Position numbers and translations under genes: made by a program | NCBI GenBank assembly: GCA_003564775.1 | Contig: PXEI01000373.1 | Location: 1-18,092 of the forward strand | Source of the DNA: Spirochaetaceae bacterium | Lineage (GTDB): Bacteria; Spirochaetota; Spirochaetia; DSM-27196; SLAA01 | Direction: 5' to 3' | Length of the DNA: 18,092 bases | Shown here: in pieces, positions 12,930-18,092 of the stretch | Layout of the letters: each line of letters opens with the position of its first letter | Numbering within the stretch: the stretch's first letter is position 1 | The notes under the pieces: generated by a model | Told to the model about the DNA's origin: nothing | Database searches by the model: none | Seen by the model: only the letters and a program-made list of their open reading frames with translations

Positions 12930-15455
12930 CTACAGGGCCCCAAAACTCTTCATCTGCTGAGCCATTTCCCGTAAACGTCGTTCGACCAGGGCATTGACAC
13001 TCCCACCACGGAAGCCGCCTTTTAGGGTTCGGCCCCCTGCTTCTATGCCTGTCAGAATCTCCATTGCTTCATCCACGGTTGCAACAGACCATACATGGAA
13101 CCTACCTTCGTCGAGTGCGCGTTGGAGAATGCGTGAGGGCATGAGATTGGCAAGATTCCCCCGAGGAATAATGACTCCTTGCGAACCACTGAGCCCCAGC
13201 TTGCAGCAAACCTCAAAAAAGCCTTCGATCTTCTCATTGATGCCGCCAACCGCTTGGATCTGTCCCATTTGGTTAACGGAGCCGGTTACCGCAATATCCT
13301 GCCGCAGGGGCAGCTCTGCAATCGAGCTAAGAAGCACATATACCTCACTGGAGGAGGCCGAGTCTCCGTCAACCTCGATATAGGACTGTTCAAAACAGAT
13401 AGACCCGCGCACCGAGAGTGGAAAGTCCTGGGCGTACTTTGAGCGGAGATATCCTTCCAGAATGTACACACCCTTGTCATGGATCTCACCCGAAAGTCCA
13501 GACTCGCGCTCGATATTTACAATACCCTCGCTGCCTGGTGCGGTACGCGCCGTGATAAGCATGGGCCGTGCAAACGCGTAGTACCCACGGTCAAGTATCG
13601 CCAGTCCATTAATACGCCCTACCGCCATTCCAGAAACAGCTACCAACAGTTCTCCGGAAAGTATCTGCTCGTCAATTTTCTCTTCCGGCAGATTGGAGAG
13701 ATAGGCCCGCTCGGCTACGGCCGCCTCAACCGATTCCCGGGTAATGCCGCTAGCTTTGCTGCGGCGGGCACAGTAGTCTGCCTCACGTAGCAGGTCTGCA
13801 ATGCGGGAGAAGCGCGTACTGTACAGGTTTCGAAACTCACCAAGCCGCACCGCGTGCTCAAGAATGGCGGCAGTTCCACTCAGCTCGGGCTCAAGGAGCC
13901 CCTCCTGAGCCGCGATCATTCGCACAAAAGCAATGTAGCGTGCGGTGGTGTCGGCGTTGCGGGGCATAACAGAGTCAAACTCAGCGGTGACCTTAAAGAG
14001 TTTGCCGAAATCTTCATCACCGTAATACAGCGAGTCATAGACGTGCTCCGCGGCGGTCACAATGAGCTTAAAGCAAACATCTATCGGTTCCGGCCTGAGG
14101 GAGCCCGGAGGAGATTGCGGACCGGGAACGGTACGAATCTCGGTTATGCCGTCCTGCAGCACGCGTTTACATGCCTGCCAGACATCCTCTTGTGCAAAAA
14201 GATCCTCGGCACGTAAAACCAAAAAACCGCCGGACGCCTTGGCGACCGCACCTACACGCAAGCTCCGATACCCGGCAAGAGTTGATTCATCACCGCCGTG
14301 CACCGACTCAATACTGCCAAACATCGTTTGATAATCAGGATTACTCTCGAATACGATCGGCGCAGAGGTGGAGTCGGTGTGATCAACCACTATGTTTACA
14401 CCGTAACGCTGAAGCCGCTCGGCTGCTTCCGGGCCGGTTGGAGCGTCCGCACCCGCGGCAGTCCCATCAGCCATAAAGAGCGCCAGGTTTTCCAGGACGT
14501 CTTTGCTGAAGGCATCGAGGTAGGTTTGCACCGCTGGAAACGGGAACCGCTCACGTAGTCGCCGCGTAGCAGCAAGCAGATCAGGCTCGACAGCCTTCCG
14601 GCGGAGCTCTATGAGCTCACGCTCAATTGTTTCGCGGTCAAGCCGGAGCCGCAGCATGATGCGATGCATCTCTTCCAGAAATGCATAATACCGTGTGCGA
14701 ATCTCCTCCAGGTTGGTACGAGTGAGTTTTCCCAGCACAACCTGGCGCTCAAGCTCTGCAAAGCTCACCGGTTCGACGTCCAGCAAGGGAACCAGCTCAG
14801 CCTTACCAACCTCCCCTGGTGAGTCCACCACCCTGAAACCGTGCTGGCCTATACGGCCCTCGAACTCAGCAATGGTCTGAGCTTCACGGGTCTGTACCGA
14901 TTGAAGCAAGGCGTCCCGCTCCGCGGTGAAGCTCCGATCCTCGGTGAGCAGCTCAATGCTGAGTTTTATCTGGGCTACACACTCACCGAGACCCGCGCGA
15001 AACTCGCGAGCCGTTCCAGGCTCAAAATACAATACGCGTGGCTCGTAGGGGCAGCTGAAGTTATGGACATAGGCAATGTCACGTAAGCCCGATGTATCGG
15101 AAGCAAACTCGGCAAGCACGCGTTCAACAGCTGTACGCTTTCCAACCCCAGGAGGGCCGGTAACAATGACGTTGTAACCCCTGTTTCGTATCTCAAGCGC
15201 CATTCGCAGGGCTCTCAAAGCCCGGGGTTGCCCAATGATCCCAAACTCACCGTTCCCACCGTTCTCACCGTTCCCATGTGGTTCTGGTGCCGTAGCTTCC
15301 TGGGGTTGTTCGGAAGCGGCCATACCTGCCAGCAGTTCTTCCGGGTCAATGGCAAAAGTGTAGTCGTGCGACTGTGCTCTCAGGCGCTGTTCTGCGGGTA
15401 GCTCTTCACCGCTGATTTCTGGTGGTGGGCCCGTGATGTCGTTCTTCTCAATCAT
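12930..15455 (-). CDS. Lon-like ATP-dependent protease (AAA + S16 domains)
   Basis: An 841-residue protein from the ATG at 15453-15455; the frame is open to 15647, but that part crosses into the divergent gene. It resembles the Lon-related group with an N-terminal AAA domain (AAA_32 type) and no classical Lon substrate domain. Walker A is TGPPGVGKRT (99-108). A long helical insertion (about 180-370) interrupts the ATPase, followed by FLVLRAEDLFAQEDVWQACK, typical of the group. The C-terminal protease domain keeps the Ser-Lys dyad: Ser699 in DGDSAS and Lys742 in GGINEK, 43 residues apart as in E. coli Lon. The DGPSAG motif is changed to DGDSAS. A Gly/Asn-rich linker at 60-72 is encoded by a 9-bp tandem repeat. 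No good ribosome site precedes the start. The substrates are unknown. Confidence 0.88.
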   Translation of the reverse strand: MIEKNDITGPPPEISGEELPAEQRLRAQSHDYTFAIDPEELLAGMAASEQPQEATAPEPHGNGENGGNGEFGIIGQPRALRALRMALEIRNRGYNVIVTGPPGVGKRTAVERVLAEFASDTSGLRDIAYVHNFSCPYEPRVLYFEPGTAREFRAGLGECVAQIKLSIELLTEDRSFTAERDALLQSVQTREAQTIAEFEGRIGQHGFRVVDSPGEVGKAELVPLLDVEPVSFAELERQVVLGKLTRTNLEEIRTRYYAFLEEMHRIMLRLRLDRETIERELIELRRKAVEPDLLAATRRLRERFPFPAVQTYLDAFSKDVLENLALFMADGTAAGADAPTGPEAAERLQRYGVNIVVDHTDSTSAPIVFESNPDYQTMFGSIESVHGGDESTLAGYRSLRVGAVAKASGGFLVLRAEDLFAQEDVWQACKRVLQDGITEIRTVPGPQSPPGSLRPEPIDVCFKLIVTAAEHVYDSLYYGDEDFGKLFKVTAEFDSVMPRNADTTARYIAFVRMIAAQEGLLEPELSGTAAILEHAVRLGEFRNLYSTRFSRIADLLREADYCARRSKASGITRESVEAAVAERAYLSNLPEEKIDEQILSGELLVAVSGMAVGRINGLAILDRGYYAFARPMLITARTAPGSEGIVNIERESGLSGEIHDKGVYILEGYLRSKYAQDFPLSVRGSICFEQSYIEVDGDSASSSEVYVLLSSIAELPLRQDIAVTGSVNQMGQIQAVGGINEKIEGFFEVCCKLGLSGSQGVIIPRGNLANLMPSRILQRALDEGRFHVWSVATVDEAMEILTGIEAGGRTLKGGFRGGSVNALVERRLREMAQQMKSFGAL
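15248..15274 (-). repeat. Three copies of a 9-bp in-frame tandem repeat
   Basis: On the plus strand CACCGTTCC, CACCGTTCT, CACCGTTCC are adjacent. On the coding strand they give the GNGENGGNGE linker of the Lon-like protease, between its N-terminal tail and the ATPase domain. Unit length is a multiple of three, so copy-number slippage would lengthen or shorten the linker without a frameshift. Confidence 0.75.
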
Positions 15456-15575
15456 GTGGCCCGTATCATATCCTAAAGCAGCCCCATCCTGCCAGACTCC
15501 CACGGGCCCGAGTGGGTAGTCGGATTCCCTCGAGTTCCCGCTTTCAAGACCGAGCTCATACCAGTTCAAGATGAC

Positions 15576-15604
15576 TTGGAAAAAGCAGCCAGTCATTCTA
15601 TACT
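15576..15604 (+). promoter_or_regulatory. Promoter for a leaderless Nif3-family transcript
   Basis: TTGGAA (15576-15581, 4 of 6) and TATACT (15599-15604, 5 of 6) are 17 bp apart. Seven bases past the -10 is 15611, the A of the start codon. No Shine-Dalgarno site lies before that ATG. The geometry matches that seen at rsmI. Confidence 0.55.
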
Positions 15605-15610
15605 GCGCCA

Positions 15611-16372
15611 ATGCTACTCCAGGAACTTGATCACTATCTGCGATCACACATGGCCATAGATGAGTTACGATCGGTCGACAAGAGTCTCAACGGTATCCAG
15701 GTTGGAAGACGCAACCAGGAGGTTCTCCGGGTTGCATGTGCGGTTGACGCATGTGCAGAAACCTTTGAACGCGCGGCAGACTGGCGGGCCGATGTGCTTG
15801 TGGTACATCACGGACTCTACTGGGGGCGTGAGATCCCTCTCACCGGTGGACACTATGAGCGGATTCGAAAACTCATAGAGTCCGATATCGCACTCTACGC
15901 CGTGCATCTACCGTTGGATATGCACCCCGAGTTTGGAAACAACGCCGAGATGGCGAAAGCGCTTAACCTTCAGGAGATCAAACCATTTGGAAGGTACCAT
16001 GGCTATGACATTGGATTCTCGGGACGCCTTGCTCCTGCGGTACGTCGCGAAGAGCTTGTTGCCAACCTGTTCACCGACCTTGGGAATCCACTCGCAGTCC
16101 TCCCTTTTGGGCCGGATACAGTAGCTAGTGTGGGAATTGTTTCGGGTGGTGCCGTGTTTGAGGTAGAACAGGCAATTGAGCAGGGGCTGGATCTCTACAT
16201 CACTGGCGACGCCTCACACACGGTCTACCATCGCTGCATGGAGGCCGGAATCAATGTTGTGTTTGGTGGTCACTACGCAACAGAAGTATGGGGCCCGCGC
16301 GCGCTTGGCAGACGGATTTCTGAGGACCTGGAACTTGAGACTACATTCATTGACGTACCAACCGGACTATAA
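15611..16372 (+). CDS. Nif3-family (YbgI-like) dinuclear metal centre protein
   Basis: A 253-residue protein of the Nif3/YbgI/DUF34 family, close in length to E. coli YbgI (247). All expected metal ligands are visible: His66-His67 in VVHHG, His99 and Asp103 in HLPLD, and His221 and Glu225 in GGHYATEVWG. The N-terminal SLNGIQVG (25-32) is the family's usual SxNGLQVxG. The family has been described as GTP cyclohydrolase I type 2 in databases, but its real substrate is not settled; metal insertion or metabolite repair roles have been suggested. The ATG at 15611 is placed at the natural N-terminus (LLQELDHYL) and has no ribosome site. It is divergent from the Lon-like gene and starts a three-gene unit with lspA 40 bases downstream. 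Confidence 0.92.
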   Translation: MLLQELDHYLRSHMAIDELRSVDKSLNGIQVGRRNQEVLRVACAVDACAETFERAADWRADVLVVHHGLYWGREIPLTGGHYERIRKLIESDIALYAVHLPLDMHPEFGNNAEMAKALNLQEIKPFGRYHGYDIGFSGRLAPAVRREELVANLFTDLGNPLAVLPFGPDTVASVGIVSGGAVFEVEQAIEQGLDLYITGDASHTVYHRCMEAGINVVFGGHYATEVWGPRALGRRISEDLELETTFIDVPTGL

Positions 16373-16412
16373 CGGCACAAGCCGCCCGGTACTGAGGAGA
16401 TAACCAAACATC

Positions 16413-16955
16413 ATGATCAGCCGCGAACAACTGAAGCCCCTATTCCTGGTACCGATCATTACGATAATCGACCAGATCACCAAGCAAATCGTCGCGTTGC
16501 GCATTGAGCCCATTTACCGAGGCGGTGAGATCATTGAGGTCTTTGGTGACTTCCTTCGCATTATCCATGCTCGGAATCCTGGAATTGCGTTCAGCATTGG
16601 GCGTGACCTGCCGGATCCGTTCCGCGGAATACTCTTCACCGCGGTTCCGCTGTTGGTACTGATAGCACTTTTAGCCTACTACCTTCATACCAAAGATCTA
16701 CCCCTACTGTACCGCTACGCGGTAGCCGGGATACTGGGCGGTGGAACCGGTAATCTTATAGATCGCCTTTTTCGACCTGACGGTGTGGTGGACTTCATTG
16801 ATGTGCGCTTCTATGGACTTTTGGGCATGGAGCGTTGGCCCACCTTTAATGTGGCAGATGCCTGTGTTGTGATGGCGGGTATACTGCTCTTTGTTGCAAT
16901 GCTCCGGGACGAGTTTCGTGGAAAAGGCAAGGAACAGACAGACCGTGAAGTTTAA
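16413..16955 (+). CDS. lspA: Lipoprotein signal peptidase (signal peptidase II)
   Basis: A 180-residue, four-helix inner-membrane aspartyl protease that cleaves prolipoproteins before the lipid-modified cysteine. Conserved parts are IIDQITKQIV (18-27), the ARNPGIAFSIG box (53-63) and GGGTGNLIDRLFRPDGVVDFIDV (split here as 109-121 and 122-131), with catalytic Asp127. The second catalytic residue is Asp149 in FNVADACVV. The helix borders fit the standard LspA topology. The ATG at 16413 lies 13 bases after an AGGAG, a slightly long spacing, but no closer start fits. A lipoprotein-processing enzyme agrees with a diderm, lipoprotein-rich organism. It overlaps the next gene by 11 bp. Confidence 0.95.
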   Translation: MISREQLKPLFLVPIITIIDQITKQIVALRIEPIYRGGEIIEVFGDFLRIIHARNPGIAFSIGRDLPDPFRGILFTAVPLLVLIALLAYYLHTKDLPLLYRYAVAGILGGGTGNLIDRLFRPDGVVDFIDVRFYGLLGMERWPTFNVADACVVMAGILLFVAMLRDEFRGKGKEQTDREV

Positions 16956-17244
16956 GAGCAAGCGACTTAACACCATACTCCTGATTTTTGTGGCAACGTT
17001 CTTGAACCTGGTCGTGATGGCGATCCTGTACTTTGGACTGGTGGTTCTCTACGGCCGGTTCGGAGCACCACACATTCCGCCGGAGTACGGGGCTGCAATA
17101 CTGGTTGGGCTGTTCCTGGTTGTGGCGGCGCTTACCTACTTCGGTTACTACCACCTCATTCGTATGCTCGCACTGCGCTACGATATGGAGCGCTACTTTG
17201 ACCCGGTCTTCCCGAAAGGCAAACCCAAGAATGGCACTCAGTAG
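16945..17244 (+). CDS. Small two-helix membrane protein downstream of lspA
   Basis: Ninety-nine residues with a basic N-terminus (KFKSKRLN), two predicted membrane helices at about 10-34 (ILLIFVATFLNLVVMAILYF) and 46-68 (AAILVGLFLVVAALTYFGYY), and a cytoplasmic tail ending KGKPKNGTQ. The frame is open from 16891, but I chose the GTG at 16945: AAGGA lies 11 bases upstream, and the two preceding-frame codons are within lspA, giving an 11-bp overlap. Similar short proteins next to lspA in spirochaetes have been labelled as leader-peptide-processing; that name reflects location, not a known activity. I cannot assign a function. Its stop overlaps the end of the convergent gene by 7 bp. Confidence 0.78.
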   Translation: MKFKSKRLNTILLIFVATFLNLVVMAILYFGLVVLYGRFGAPHIPPEYGAAILVGLFLVVAALTYFGYYHLIRMLALRYDMERYFDPVFPKGKPKNGTQ

Positions 17245-18092
17245 CCGTCGGACATAGCGCGATTCTGATCTTTCTTGTAGAGTTCCTGGTACACAAACCC
17301 ACGGTTTTTCAGCTTGTCCTTGACCTCTTGTGGAAACGGTAGGTATCTCCAGAAAATGTCACGCACCTCGCGGTCGAGCTTCTGTGTCCCCTCACTCTCT
17401 TTCGTGATCCAGAGAATGTAGTCGCCAATGAAGGCGTCCTTAACGTCACCCTTCATCTTGCGATCGCTGAACCACTGATAGTACCAACCGGTGAGGCCTT
17501 CCTCCATCCAGTAGTGCTGGGCCTTTTCCTTGGCGACTTGCCATCTCAGGTCTCCCACCGCCGCGATTATTGCAACCCGAAGATCTTTGGGGTACATCGC
17601 GACCGCAAGGCGCCCCCGACTTCCGGCTCGGTTAAAGCGCTCAAACGGCTCCCAACACACCCCGTACTCGCCATAACACGGTAAGAGCACAATGTTCGGT
17701 ACAATCCGGTTGGTCTGTTGTTTAAAGGTGCGAAGAAAGATTCCTGGGTCTAAGTACTCTATGCCGATGAGTGTGCTGATTACGTTTTAACGGGTCCCCA
17801 GATCATAGAGCCCACCACGATAGTACTGTTTCAGCAGGAGCGGAAAGTGGTTCCCTTGACGGCCAACCACGAGCTTGGCCATTTGCCGCACAGTGTTCAA
17901 CTCATCTACGACCATCTTTGCGTCGACTCGGTAGTTATTGTCCTCGTCTTGATCGGCATCCGCTTCCTTGGCAGTCAGCTCATCCAGTTGCTCCTGAAGC
18001 GACTCGAGTTCACGGAGTTGCCGTTCAAGTTCACGATTCATGGTTGCAAGTTTTCGGGTAAGATTTCCGATCTCGGTCAGTGAGCCCTTACG
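17238..18092 (-). pseudogene. Unrecognised gene, 5' end beyond window, cut by one in-frame TAA
   Basis: Two open stretches lie in the same frame on the minus strand. The upstream part (18092 to 17790, 101 codons) is open from the window edge and starts with a coiled coil (RELERQLRELESLQEQLDEL), then VGRQGNHFPLLLKQYYRGGL. A TAA at 17787-17789 follows, and the frame then continues without a break for 182 residues to a TGA at 17238-17240. That part begins NVISTLIGIEYLDPGIFLRT and is rich in aromatic and charged residues (WEPFERFNRAG, HYWMEEGLTGWYYQWF, REVRDIFWRYLPFPQEV), and looks like a folded cytoplasmic domain. The residues on each side of the stop read as one protein. The first conventional start after the stop is GTG at 17690, 32 codons in, with no clear ribosome site. 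I see no known family. A single substitution, a sequencing error or two separate polypeptides are all possible. Confidence 0.7.

Noticed and set aside
12880..12935. Hairpin AGCAGC/GCTGCT after the Lon-like stop as a terminator
   Set aside because: The stem is 6 bp with a loop of about 25 bases and no T-run follows; chance pairing is more likely.
12348..12974. Plus-strand open frame of 208 codons across the HDOD start and the gap
   Set aside because: It is antisense to the HDOD N-terminus and covers that gene's consensus promoter; the translation resembles no protein family.
17787..17789. TAA reassigned to an amino acid
   Set aside because: TAA ends several clear genes in this window at the expected family C-terminus, so general reassignment is excluded.

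Overview
The window reads as an ordinary chromosomal stretch of a motile, diderm bacterium, most probably a spirochaete (Spirochaetia). The pointers are a FlgM-like anti-sigma factor behind a near-consensus sigma-28 promoter, a GHKL-ATPase/HDOD fusion, a Lon-like AAA protease, and lspA followed by a small two-helix membrane protein. The taxonomic call is inference from gene content, not from a marker gene. Coding density is very high: the longest gap without a gene is about 155 bp, so no stretch over 300 bp is empty. I saw no tRNA, rRNA, CRISPR array, insertion sequence or phage gene.

Layout. (1) Positions 1-8102, minus strand: nine genes in one tight, mostly overlapping run. In transcription order they are a membrane-anchored double zinc-ribbon protein, an exported DUF4097-type protein, a GPH-family sugar:cation symporter, a YihY/BrkB membrane protein, a HIT hydrolase, aspS, serA, an exported cyclophilin, and the 5' end of radA. 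A sigma-70-like promoter and a perfect AGGAGG ribosome site lie just upstream. (2) Positions 8191-11279, plus strand: rsmI (short form), flgM under its own sigma-28 promoter, a degenerate iron-alcohol-dehydrogenase homologue missing three of four metal ligands, and a TrmH/SpoU RNA methyltransferase. (3) Positions 11295-15455, minus strand: the GHKL-HDOD signalling protein, with a perfect TTGACA-N16-TATAAT promoter, and upstream of it a Lon-like protease. (4) Positions 15611-17244, plus strand: a Nif3-family dinuclear metal protein, lspA, and a small membrane protein. (5) Positions 17238-18092, minus strand: the 3' part of an unrecognised gene that is open across the window edge but cut by one in-frame TAA.

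Functionally the window mixes translation and RNA modification (aspS, rsmI, trmH-like), serine synthesis (serA), DNA repair (radA), protein folding and turnover (cyclophilin, Lon-like), lipoprotein maturation (lspA) and motility control (flgM). No single new defence or mobile system is evident. The points most worth checking are the pseudo-Fe-ADH, the interrupted gene at the right edge, the apparent ATC start of the zinc-ribbon gene, and several SD-less genes whose -10 boxes sit where a leaderless mRNA would begin.
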